From positions 1-22,645 of the forward strand of contig JAYKXP010000359.1 of the NCBI GenBank assembly GCA_037176845.1: 22,645 bases of DNA, given 5' to 3'. Made by a program: the position numbers and the translations under genes. This document shows, piece after piece, positions 1 through 8,594 of the stretch. Numbering within the stretch: the stretch's first letter is position 1; every line of letters starts with the position of its first letter. The stretch comes from Paramarasmius palmivorus. Lineage: Eukaryota; Basidiomycota; Agaricomycetes; Agaricales; Marasmiaceae. The notes beneath the pieces were generated by a model, which was given only the letters and a program-made list of their open reading frames with translations, searched no databases and was not told the origin of the DNA.

Positions 1-540
1 CGTTTCTACGACTATCAAACAAGTTAAGCATCAACCTATCCTTGCGCTTGGGAGAACCGCCCCGTCTGCATCTTGAACAGGTGTTTAAAGCACGTGGGCA
101 TGTGACATTACATGCCTCGAAATGGATATATATGACCACTATAGAGAACATTTCCGCAAAGTGTTTGGTTCGTTAGTAGCAGGAGCTGCGTAGATATGGG
201 TGAGGGCCTTGAAAATGACTAATATCCATTCGACTGGTTGCGTACTGGTTCGGGGCAGCGAAAAAAGTGGAATCTGGAAAGATATTTTAAGATATTCTCG
301 TGATTCGCATTTGACAGTGAAAGTACCGATATGTTTGACAAGCCAAGAAGCAGTAAATACGCCTCACTGTGTTTTGGGTGTAAGGTGGATTGTTATCTGA
401 GGCTGTGAGTATATTCATGAATGACGCGTACCGGGTGCTATCACAATTGAATTGAGGTAGAGTAGATACTGCGTTTGTGGATTGTATTACTACATTGCGG
501 GAGCTGTTTTGCCATCCTATGAGGTGTGAAGCGAACAATT
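1..540. other. No recognisable gene
   Basis: Only short open frames occur here, and none has a recognisable motif. No splice pattern, tRNA fold or simple repeat stands out. The sequence from about 550 onward begins to match the 5' flank of the tRNA-Gly-like repeats near 8280 and 8660, so the right end of this stretch may already belong to that repeat family. Confidence 0.5.
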
Positions 541-609
541 ATTCCGTTGTTCTACGTCGGTGATCTGTTCGTGATCGTGGTTCCACTTGGGAACATGAAC
601 TAGTTGAAG

Positions 610-680
610 ACACCGTTGGTGCAGTGGCCATCCCGTTAGGGTGAAAGCAAGCGATCCGGGTTCGACCCCGGAACGGTTTA
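610..680 (+). pseudogene. tRNA-Gly-derived pseudogene, copy A
   Basis: A 71-nt tRNA-like sequence. Its 5' acceptor strand ACACCGT faces ACGGTTT at 673-679. Box A (TGGTGCAGTGG) and box B (GGTTCGACCCC) are both well formed. The anticodon arm is replaced by a sequence of the type TTAGGGTGAAAGCAAG, so there is no normal seven-base anticodon loop. Shared 5' flank (from about 550, containing TTGTTCTACGTCGGTGAT) ties it to the copies at 8330 and 8714. A run of five T lies about 22 nt downstream (702-706) and could stop RNA polymerase III. It is probably not a working tRNA. Confidence 0.75.
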
Positions 681-1032
681 TAAGAATTTCCGAAGAAATC
701 GTTTTTCAATACTGCTTCTTTTAGTAATCGTTATTGACCTGACGATTCCCTCTTTCCGAGAGTAGGACCTTGCTTAATCGTTCTTGGTTCCCAAACACGT
801 GTGTGATTGAAATAATCTCGCGCTCGAGTTATGTAGATGGATCCAATGCTTCCCTATGCAGAGACAGATCTCCAGACACCAACAAATTCCTAGGTGTGGA
901 GAACGCAAGTTCGCGAACGCATGCAGGGACCTTTGTATGTACAGCTAGTAGCTTTTGCCTACGCAATTATTGCTATTTCATGAGTGGTCGAGACATACAA
1001 TGGACGCTCTTTCTGAACGTAGGGGGTGAGTT
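681..1032. repeat. 3' flank shared by the tRNA-Gly-like repeats
   Basis: Sequence after copy A shows patchy similarity to the 3' flanks of the other copies. The TTTTTCAATACT stretch near 703-714 recurs near 8477-8488, and the CAAACACGTGTGTGATTG stretch near 791-808 resembles CAAACCCGTGTGATTG near 8829-8844. The repeat unit is therefore larger than the tRNA-like core, several hundred bp in all. An 88-codon open frame at 770-1036 has no recognisable features and I do not call it. Confidence 0.45.
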
Positions 1033-1110
1033 GTAAAATCGCAATTCGGAATTTTCGGGAACTCCATTGGATAGGGAAAAGACGAGTATATGAGGTCGAG
1101 AAGAGCATGG
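1033..1110. repeat. Dispersed repeat, copy 1 (pairs with 7690-7760)
   Basis: TAAAATCGCAATTCGG, then GGATAGGGAAAAGACGA, then TGAGGTCGAGA recur in the same order and spacing at 7690-7760. There the segment lies immediately upstream of the tRNA-Gly(UCC) gene. This suggests both are pieces of one larger dispersed unit. Confidence 0.65.
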
Positions 1111-2210
1111 ATTTCTCCTATTGAAGTTAGACAGACATTGGATTGTGTGTAGATAATAGACGCGTTAGATTATAAACATAGTCTTTCGTGATTTTAAAAG
1201 TAGCTCGTTATACCGATGGGAATCGTGATTATTCAAAACGATTGTTCATGGCTCGAGTAAACTCTCCGCACGTGAACGTTATTTCTCTATCTTGTCACGC
1301 TCCTTTGGAATCGCCACGGGGATAGTGTCGATCCCGTCAACAGAGGTTGTGAGTGTTAAACGTGCAATCATTGACTGGGATTACGGGTATAGTCTTCTCT
1401 ATTACGTCCATCGAAGGTGTGTAGTCATACAATCGCGTTTTTCTTCTGCGCCGCGCCCGAGGCCAACTTCATGACAGGAGCTATTCCAATGCTTGGCATC
1501 TTACAAAACTCATTGGTACTGTCAGGAGAATGTTTGTATGGGCGTCAATAAACGGTCGGTCGTGTGAACCGGCGGCACACAAAACGACAATCTCTCGTTT
1601 CCCAGGCTCTCAGCCCGCGCGTGGTGTCATTACCGCATTTAGCTACGGTGGATCTTGGAAGATCTATGCTGGTAAAGTATTAATAAACGAGCTAGAAAAC
1701 AGAAACTATTGACTTGGTTGGTACAGCCTTAGAGGTATAAATCAGGCTGGGAAGCTCCGCCAGGGTCCGGTCCGGCGTATAGCAGTATAATCGCTGTGCG
1801 CCGGTTTGGAGAGGTTTCTTTTTCGTGCTTTATCCGACTCAAGTTGTAGAGTGTAACAACGTGTTACGGACTGACTACTGACTCAATTTGTTGTTCCTTT
1901 GCCTTTTCAACGGTATCCGCTAATGTCGTCAGGGCATACTTCTCTGCCATATTATCCAGGGTGCTACGCATAAAAGACCTTGGGGCTGATAAGGCATTGC
2001 TCGCGGATACTCGACACTCGCTGATTTTTCACTTGCTCCCTAAATTTTAGTACATTTGAAGTATACATCCAATACACCATTCAACAGGGATGCTGATCAC
2101 TTTCCGAATCTGGTCAGCCTCGCATCCGCCATTTGCACACTCTCTCATCAAGCCACGTACCTCGGTCACCCAAAGCCCTTTAGATCTCCACAAGACCAGC
2201 CACACGCGCC
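1111..2210. other. No recognisable gene
   Basis: About 1.1 kb without a supportable gene. Open frames are at most about 80 codons, and none carries a motif I recognise. Its right end would be the promoter and 5' leader of the oxidase fragment that starts at 2211. I see no convincing TATA box. Confidence 0.45.
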
Positions 2211-2459
2211 ATGGATTTCTTGCTTCCTTTCAGTTTTGCGTTCTTCGTACAAGCATCGCTTCGGGACCGACTAACAAGTGATGGTATTCACGCTGTCTTT
2301 CCTGGAGATGTTGATCACGGGAATGCCTCCAGGGCGGGTTACTACATATATATTGAGCTAGGCATAAACTCAAACTCTCTAACAGATGTGGATGATCTCG
2401 ACAGCATTAATGAAGAGGCTGCGTTTTGGCTTCGCTTAGCTTCTCCGCTGCTTTGCTGA
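2211..2459 (+). pseudogene. FAD-linked oxidoreductase, N-terminal fragment
   Basis: The open frame starts at an ATG in good context (CGCGCCATGG). It begins with a hydrophobic leader of about 16 residues (MDFLLPFSFAFFVQAS) that reads as a secretion signal. Next comes a stretch with LTSDGIHAVFPGD and NASRA, which matches the start of fungal secreted FAD-linked (BBE-type) oxidases, where a leader is followed by 'L.SAGV.AVFPGD' and '..A.N.RF'. Similarity fades after about residue 43 (near 2338), where a possible splice donor GTTACT occurs. An AAFWLRL segment near 2420 could be the continuation after an intron. The FAD-binding domain itself is absent: sequence homologous to the seven-helix unit starts within about 200 bp. 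Identification rests on recalled family patterns, not a search. Confidence 0.55.
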
Positions 2460-2740
2460 TTTCGCTTTCAGGAGACCGCTGATCAGTCAAGATCGATCAG
2501 TGATCAACATTTGGAATAGCTACATTGTCTCTATTCGTTACAATTCTTCCACTTTATCAACATGATGCTGACTTGGAACTTCCATCGCTGATGAGGATGT
2601 GATTTGTTGTACCCCTTCTCCGGTATGTCACAGACCATTGTTTTTAACGTATAATTGTTTTCTTATTCTGCCTGCCTTGCATTAATTAAGCACTTAAAAG
2701 AGCAACCATAATTTCCAGAACATTTTGTGTCGAGTGTCGG

Positions 2741-4152
2741 ATGCCAAAGGCTCTGATCCATCACGCCACGAAAATTACTTTGATTGCCCCCAAGTGTGCT
2801 TTACTCACTGCGTAAAGTGACATTTAATGATGGCTCTTTTGTGAATAGTAGAATGAACGAACACCCAGGCTCAATTTCTTCTGCTTTGGTCCGCTTGTTC
2901 CGATTGCAACAGAGCCACCAGATCACTAATTTGTCATATCACGGGTTATTTTACACGGATGGCTCTTTGGCCTTTGATACGCATCATTCATTCTCTAAAA
3001 GACCAGGGTCTCTCGTTGTAAATCAATTTAGTCTCGTTGCTCCCGACCCATTATTTTGGTTAGCCGTTTCGAAGACGGCGAGTACCTTGGTATCTGTGTT
3101 ACGGCCGACATCTTGACTAGGTGTTACTAGGTATGAAGTCGATTCATGGAATTGCGGGCAGACTCTTACTCTGCTGTATTAGTTGTCGGAAAGCAGAAAT
3201 TATTGACCGCTGTTCTATTACTCTATTTTGATTCAAGGCCACGTTCTAGGTTTGTTTGTATTTCAGGTTACGCATTTTGTCGATGGTCTGATCTAGAACT
3301 TAGCAGTGTAGTTGCAGATTTTATTTTAGTGAGTGCCCTATTCTCGCCATGAATAATATGTCAGCTTACGCGAGCTTGTAGTTGTGGCGCTGCTACGTAG
3401 TTTGGGGAAGACGTTGGAAAATCGTCATCGTACCCCTTCTAATTGCCGTTGGAAGTCACGGTAAGCATTCCCTTCTGTTCTTTGGAGCCGCCTTGTTGAG
3501 GAATATAGCCACCGTGCTTGTCTTGATTTTTCGGATGGTACCCTATGCATTGGTGTACTGGAGCGGAATTGAGGTGCACGCCTTTGAGAATGCGGCGGTC
3601 GCGATTACTCAGGCGGTAGTTGGCTTGAATAATCTATTAGTTTCATCCCTTATAGGCACGTCATTCAAGTTTGATCCATTCTACATTCTGAGTCTGATGC
3701 AATTGACGCAGCATTTCGTATTCTCTTCACGAGCCGCGAGATTACTCCATACTTAGGTGCAAAGCCAAAGGCAATGTACCGAACCACAATAGCCGCAACG
3801 TTCGTGGATTTATTTTACCTCTTCTCCATTGGCGTCTAACGCATTGTTTCTGGCAAGGCTTGAATCTGGCTTCGTATATTCAGTATTTGTCAGTATACCA
3901 TCAATGATGGGTACCGAACTGTCTTGGCCTGGATCTTCAACGCATAATCACGCTGATTTCTTCGTTCGGAGCACTGTGGTGAACATCTGCTTACGATGCT
4001 GGCCAGCCGTCGCAGTACGTACCCCCATATTTTCCGGATTATTCGAAACTCAGACTGTTGCACTAAAGGGTATTGCATCAACCATAATCGTAGTCCGGGT
4101 TGCTTTCGCTGCTGATACTTCTCATTCGTTACCACCGACAGACAATGATTAA
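2741..4152 (+). pseudogene. Seven-helix membrane protein, decayed copy 1
   Basis: Paralogue of the gene at 5467-6832, lying 2.7 kb upstream of it. The 3' half still reads well: LWRCYVVWGRRW-type exon after an intron at 3329-3381, a short intron after the GSH codons, the VYWSGIEVHAFE region, a GC-AG intron at 3656-3711, REITPYLGAKPKAMYRT, an intron with donor GTTCGT and branch-like CTAAC, then ESGFVYS and IASTIIVVRVAFA before the stop TAA at 4150-4152. The 5' half is broken. The acceptor of intron 2 reads CACGG instead of CAG, the intron 1 donor is GTAAAG instead of GTAAGT, and several indels shift the exon equivalent to 5636-5798. The likely start is the ATG at 2741, aligned to that of copy 2. 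A C-terminal product from a downstream start cannot be excluded. Confidence 0.7.
3656..3711 (+). other. GC-AG intron in seven-helix copy 1
   Basis: A 56-nt intron with donor TAG|GCACGT and acceptor GACGCAG. Removing it joins ...SSLI to AFRILFTSREI in frame, which restores a helix followed by a basic loop. No GT donor nearby gives the right phase. The same intron, at the same place, is in copy 2 (6320-6378). Confidence 0.6.
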
Positions 4153-4401
4153 CACAGCTCCGAGATCACGATGGAATAGTACCAAGGGCATAGATAGAAC
4201 TAGACTGATAATTTATGGTCAGGCTCGACGCTATGGCTTAGGTCTCCTCCGTCGTAGTCAACCTGAATTGGATCATTATTACCTATTTTGCTTTCCTAGA
4301 AGGCCCCATATATATCCTCCTCGTCGGTTTCTTCGAGGTCTTTGAGAGGCGAGATCTTGCAGAGAATAATGTACGTGGCACTACTCAAGAAGAATCCTTA
4401 T

Positions 4402-4654
4402 GTGAACACTCAGTGATGAGATGTATGCTAATAGAGGTACTGACCCGATAGCCACGAGAGGTAATAGATTCTATCGTTGACTTCTGAACGGCGGCAATGA
4501 AGCCTAGCATTAGTGGCCATACGCCCATGGCTCAAGCAAGGATAGCGCGGAAATTGATTTCGTGTGTATACCTGGGCTCGAGATTACACCATAAGGGTTA
4601 AGATTTGGAGATGTGGACTCCCCAGAAAACTGATTTCCCGGATGGGGCGTAAAT
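4402..4654. other. Spacer with no recognisable gene
   Basis: The stretch between the end of duplication unit 1 and the oxidase fragment. I looked for the missing FAD-binding domain of the oxidase and did not find it in any forward frame. Confidence 0.4.
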
Positions 4655-5267
4655 ATGGCTCAAACAAATCTTTTCTTTCCGACCGTTTTCCGATATCGCT
4701 GGGACATGGACGTCTCACTCGCCACATTCACATTCAAGTCCTTCCTGGCTCACGCTCTTTCATCAGCGCTCCCCGCTGAGTTTTGGGGTGAACTAGGCAT
4801 ATTGAAGGGTACATTCAGAGGATGTGTGACGGTCATGTTTTTCGGGAGTTACGACGGTTCGCATGCGACATGTGATGAGATCCTCGAATCATTCTTAAAT
4901 GCATTACCCTGCCACGCAATGACTTCATCGTCGTTAGCGAGAACGCGATGAGTGGATTGATGGAACATCTGGGTGGTGCTGGTTTTGATATTGACGACGT
5001 GTGTTTCTTTGCTTCTTCGGATATATACTGATGCTTGTACTACCAGTTATGGGCTGTTGAAATAGAGGTCCACGGTGGTGTCCATTCTGCCATCAAGTCT
5101 GTTCCACTCGAATCCACGGCATTTGGGAGACGAAATAGTCTTTTCACGTTCCAGCTTTATGGAAGTACAGACGTTAGACTACCCCAATGGGACGATAGCA
5201 TATTCGGGTTTGTGCATGGGGTAGTGGATAAGGTCGTGACTCACATGCCGGATAACTGGGGATACGG
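4655..5267 (+). pseudogene. FAD-linked oxidoreductase, C-terminal fragment with BBE-like end
   Basis: Two open segments resemble the C-terminal half of fungal FAD-linked oxidases. The first (4655-4951) contains FRYR, TFTFKSF, then GSYDGS and a DEILESFLNAL segment typical of the substrate domain. The second (about 5041-5267) contains WAVEIEVHGGVHSAIKSVP, ATAFGRR-like and LFTFQLYGS patterns, then VDKVVTHMPDNWGYG, which matches the berberine-bridge-enzyme C-terminal domain up to its conserved W-G-Y block. A frame change between them (about 4950-5040) is an unresolved intron or a lesion. The frame ends at a strong donor (GTGAGT at 5268), but no exon with the final NY.D segment follows. The N-terminal FAD-binding half is absent here, so it is a remnant. 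Enzymes of this family oxidise sugars, alcohols or secondary metabolites with a covalently bound FAD. Confidence 0.6.
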
Positions 5268-5466
5268 GTGAGTCACTCTTTTTGGAGAAAGATCGGGTAC
5301 AATCTTTCCTTTCAACATGATACTGATTTGAAACTTCATTCGCAGTGAGATTGATTGCTATTGAATGCCTGTTCAGGTAAGTCACGGCCCATGTTTCAGT
5401 CTACCTGTCTAGAAATCAAGTACTTAAGAAGCGAGCATGTTCCCAGAACATTTATTGTTATTTTCA

Positions 5467-6832
5467 ATGGCCTTTGATCGTCACTCCGGAATACTTGCAC
5501 AAGTTGCACTCACTGCCGTAAGTGCAATAATATGGCTCGTAATAGTCGACTGAAAGCCACTAGGTTCAATTCTTCTGCTATGGTCCATGTTCCGACTTGC
5601 TATCAGTTCCACAACACTAATTTGTCATAAAACAGGCGTATACACGGTGCTCTTTGGCCTTTCTACGCACATTCTCTCTAAGAGACCAGGGGTCTCTCGT
5701 TTAAATCCAATTTTCGTTGCGACTATTATTTTGTTTGTCGTTTCAACGGCTGATACTGTGGTCTGTATTACCGCCGACATCTTGACTTGGTGTACTAGGT
5801 ATGAAGCTGATTCATGAATGGCGGCGCGCCTCTTACTCTTGGTGTATTAGTTGTCCAACAAGTAGCAAAGATATTGAGCGCCTGTTCTACATTCAATATT
5901 ATCTCAAGGCCACGTCTAGGTTCGTCCAATATAGACTTACAATTGTCAGTGTGGCTGATGGCATTACCAGTGCAGTTGCAGATTTTATTTTAGTAATTGC
6001 CCAGTTCTCGCTATAAATACTACGTCAACTTACGCGATCTTGTAGCTGTGGCGCTGCTACGTAGTTTGGGGAAGACGTTGGAAAATCGTCATCGTACCCC
6101 TTCTAATTTCCGTTGGAAGTCACAGTAAGGACCACCTTCCGTTCTTTTGCGCTTCTTTGTTAAATATTGTAGCCACTCTGCTTGTCTTGGACTTTCGGAT
6201 CGTACCCCATGCATTGATGTACTGGACCAGAATTGAGGTTCACGCCTTTGAGGATGCGGCAGTCGCGATTACTCAGGCGGTAGTTGGCTTGAATAATCTA
6301 TTAGTTTCGGCTCTTATAGGCACGTCATCCGAGTTTGATCTTTTCCAAGTTCCTCAGAGTCTGATGTGTTCGACGCAGCACTTCGTATCCTCCTCCTGAG
6401 CCGCGAGGTCACCGCGTACTTGGGTGCAAAGTCAAGGGCGATGTACCGAACTGTGACAGCCGCAACGTTCGTGGATTCCCTTAACTTTTTCTCCGCTGGC
6501 ATCTAACGCAATCTCTTTTGGCAAGGTTTGAATCTGGCTTCGTATATTCATTATTTGTCAGTATACCATCGATGATGGCTATCGAAGTGTCTTGGCCCGG
6601 ATCTTCAACGCATGATCACGCTGATTTCTTCGTTCGGACCACTGCGATGAACATCTGCTTACGATGCTGGCCAGCCGTCGCAGTACGTACCTCCATATTA
6701 TTCGGATTATTCAAAACTCAGACTGTTGCACCAAAGGGTATTGCATCAACCATAATCGTAGTCCGGGTTGCTTTTGCTGCTGATACTTCTCATTCATTAT
6801 CACCGACAGACAGTGATAACCAAGGCTCCTAG
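5467..6832 (+). CDS. Seven-helix agaricomycete membrane protein (multi-exon)
   Basis: Uncharacterised integral membrane protein of an agaricomycete-expanded family with about seven helices. Biochemical role unknown; a plasma-membrane receptor-like role is only a guess. My model has exons 5467-5517, 5564-5582, 5636-5798, 5851-5992, 6046-6124, 6173-6319, 6379-6466 and 6526-6832, with every junction in phase. Visible family marks, in order: FFCYGVYTVLFGLSTHIL (helix 1), a VATIILFVVSTADT helix, SVADGITSAVADFIL followed by LWRCYVVWGRRWKI (helix 3 and the hallmark W-R-C-Y loop), VPLLI, AITQAVVGLNNLLVSALI, SREVTAYLGAKSRAMYRT, ESGFVYS and a last helix IASTIIVVRVAFA. The ATG at 5467 follows a 5' flank conserved in unit 1. 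A further in-frame 54-nt stretch, 6683-6736 (GTACGT...AAAG), could be an intron or retained coding sequence. Its paralogue at 2741-4152 is damaged. Confidence 0.75.
6320..6378 (+). other. GC-AG intron in seven-helix copy 2
   Basis: A 59-nt intron with donor TAG|GCACGT and acceptor GACGCAG. Splicing joins SALI to ALRILLLSREV in frame. Without it the frame runs to a stop (TGA at 6398-6400). Donors with GT in the neighbourhood give the wrong phase. Position and donor are identical in the decayed paralogue. Confidence 0.6.
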
Positions 6833-7053
6833 AGCCCAGAGGAGATATATAGAACTAGACTGATAGTTTGTGATCAGACTCGACGCTGTGGTTTTCTCCC
6901 CCGTCATAGTTAGCCTGAATAAGATCATTATGAGCCATTTCTCTTTCTTCGAAGGTCCCGTAAATATTCCCCTCGTCCATTTCTTCGAGGCCTTTGAGAG
7001 TCCAGATCTCGCAGAGAATGATGTACGTCGCGCTACTCAAGATGAATCCTTGA

Positions 7054-7689
7054 TATGGAGTGCTGGCGCCCCTATGAACGCACGGGTGTCACTATCGCCG
7101 ATCTGATGTTCTGATTCATCATAAAGCTGATGTAGAACTCAGATTTAGCAACTGCCAGGGGTTTGTTGCTAGCCCGACGAAGGCAGCGATGAAAGTATCC
7201 TGCATCGATCCTCAATGGTGCAGTATTAGCATGGTACGAGCCAAAGAGCTCACCCCCAGACCGGAGAGGTCGATACCTCTGGATATGGCGTTTCCAGACA
7301 CATTAATACCCACTGTGATACGACGAAGGCGCTGCCTAATTAGAAAAGATGCTCAGTATCTGGTTCTACTGAGTTTTGCTCAATTCACGTGTGTGACGCT
7401 ATCGGCGATGATTCCGAAAATGGTATCACAACCGCAGTTTTCGTGGCTCCGAGTCTACTGAGATTTCAAACGGACAATTTCCACGTACACGTTCTTTCTT
7501 CCCTTTCCGCTTGTCTAACTTGACATAAACGCTTGCTCTGTCCTACGCTGATTCACTTTACACGAACTTGCACTTCCAACTGGTGCCTTAGGTTCCCTCA
7601 ATTATTCAAGGATGGATGTTTCATTCAAGAGTTAGTCTTGGTTCAAACGTTCTACTCTTTAGCATTACACACAAGACCTACTAGGTACT
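7054..7689. other. No recognisable gene
   Basis: Contains a 90-codon open frame (7189-7461) and a shorter one running on from the duplicated 3' flank. Neither has a domain, helix pattern or splice structure I can assign. Confidence 0.4.
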
Positions 7690-7760
7690 TAAAATAGCAA
7701 TTCGGATTGGAAACTCTCATTGGATAGGGAAAAGACGAATCTCTGAGGTCAAGAGAGTAG
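7690..7760. repeat. Dispersed repeat, copy 2 (pairs with 1033-1110)
   Basis: TAAAATAGCAATTCGG, GGATAGGGAAAAGACGA and CTGAGGTCAAGAGAG in the same order as at 1033-1110. It ends about 80 bp before the tRNA-Gly gene. Confidence 0.65.
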
Positions 7761-7838
7761 ATACAAATGATAAAGACGCGCTGATGGATGATAAGAAAGC
7801 AAGATCCACTATTGACAACATTACACACTTTTCATAAC

Positions 7839-7931
7839 ACACCGTTGGTGAAGTGGTTATCATGCTTGCCTTCCATAGTGAGCTTGGGGGAAATTCAGCA
7901 AGCGGCTCGGGTTCGATTCCCGAACGGTGTA
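7839..7931 (+). tRNA. tRNA-Gly(UCC) with intron
   Basis: A complete cloverleaf can be drawn. The acceptor ACACCGT pairs fully with ACGGTGT (7924-7930), with discriminator A at 7931. The D stem GTGA pairs with TCAT, the anticodon stem CTTGC with GCAAG, and the T stem TCGGG with CCCGA around loop TTCGATT. The loop CTTCCA gives anticodon TCC, which reads GGA glycine codons. An intron of about 21 nt (TAGTGAGC...AAATTCA) interrupts the loop after base 37, as in many eukaryotic tRNA genes. Boxes A and B are intact, and a T5 run at 7952-7956 can serve as Pol III terminator. One oddity is that the first pair is A-U, where glycine tRNAs normally have G-C, so charging or function is uncertain. Confidence 0.8.
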
Positions 7932-8205
7932 TGTAAAAAAATAATGGCTGCTTTTTCGGGCATCTTGTATTCACTAGTATTGGAAGAAACAATTAATCAA
8001 TACTCCCTTGGTTAATTTTCGGTAGGGTTGGCTCTGGACACATGAGCGCGTGAAGCAAGAAAAATCTACAGAGTTTTGATCAATTCCGCAATTCCGAAAC
8101 GACGGCGCTAAAGCGCCCAATCATTTTGATTTAGACCAACAGGTTTGTCGTTGAGGATACACCTCAAGCTTGGATGCCGAGGATAGTTAGATGCAGGAAC
8201 AAGTT

Positions 8206-8399
8206 TTCGATATCACTGCTAAGACTCTCGAGTTATGGAGTGGGGTGCGGACGGGTATTGGTTCGGTCGTCTTTGTTCTACGTCGGTGCTATGTTTGTGG
8301 TCGTACATGGGAATATGAGGTAGCTGAAGACACCGTTGGTGCAGTGGGTACACCGCTAGGTGAAATCAAGCGACTCGGGTTCGATCCCGGACCGGTGTA
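8206..8399 (+). repeat. tRNA-Gly-like repeat unit B
   Basis: This unit and 8595-8784 are head-to-tail copies 389 bp apart. Both start TTCGATATCACT.CTAAGACT and continue through GGACGGG, GGTTCGGT.GTCTTTGTTCTA and GTCGGTG into a tRNA-like core. The 3' flank of this unit (8400-8594) includes TTTTTCAATACT, also found after copy A. Confidence 0.75.
8330..8399 (+). pseudogene. tRNA-Gly-derived pseudogene, copy B
   Basis: A 70-nt tRNA-like core. The acceptor keeps six of seven pairs, and box A (TGGTGCAGTGG) and box B (GGTTCGATCCC) are intact. The anticodon arm reads CGCTAGGTGAAATCAAGCG. This resembles the intact gene with its anticodon lost but bits of its intron (TAG.TGA, GAAAT.CA) kept. The T stem has the CCGGA change shared by several copies. 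Confidence 0.75.
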
Positions 8400-8594
8400 T
8401 AGTAAAATCACCAATTGCTAATCAACGCTCACTGTACACCGTATTAGCATAAACCAAAAATCAGTATAGGATCCTTTTTCAATACTTTGAAACGCACCAG
8501 CTTCTTAAGGCCAAGAGTCATCACACGCCCTGAGGATTTCCTCCTTCCGATATATACTCGTGTAATTGATAGCAATATCAAGTTTGATTGGGTG

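Larger units (their letters stand above)
2535..4401 (+). repeat. Segmental duplication, unit 1 (pairs with 5293-7053)
   Basis: This block is collinear with 5293-7053 over about 1.8 kb, including introns, 5' flank and about 250 bp beyond the stop codon. The best-conserved part is 62 identical bases, 3383-3444 here against 6047-6108. Similarity is weaker in the 5' half, with many small indels. Homology includes the 5' non-coding part (CAACATGATGCTGACTTGG here, CAACATGATACTGATTTG near 5316), so this is duplicated DNA, not a processed copy. Confidence 0.85.
5293..7053 (+). repeat. Segmental duplication, unit 2 (pairs with 2535-4401)
   Basis: Second copy of the duplicated block. It begins just after the last splice donor of the oxidase fragment and runs past the seven-helix gene. 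The conserved 3' flank includes GTTTCTTCGAGG-like and GCAGAGAAT.ATGTACGT stretches (about 6980-7028 here, 4327-4375 in unit 1). Confidence 0.85.

Noticed and set aside
2784..3116. 110-codon open frame in seven-helix copy 1
   Set aside because: It mixes intron and frameshifted exon sequence. The true homologous frame is the one matching the copy 2 exons.
5929..5958. Possible 30-nt intron (GTTCGT...TCAG) in the seven-helix gene
   Set aside because: Too short, and the reading frame runs straight through it with a plausible helix, so it is kept as exon.
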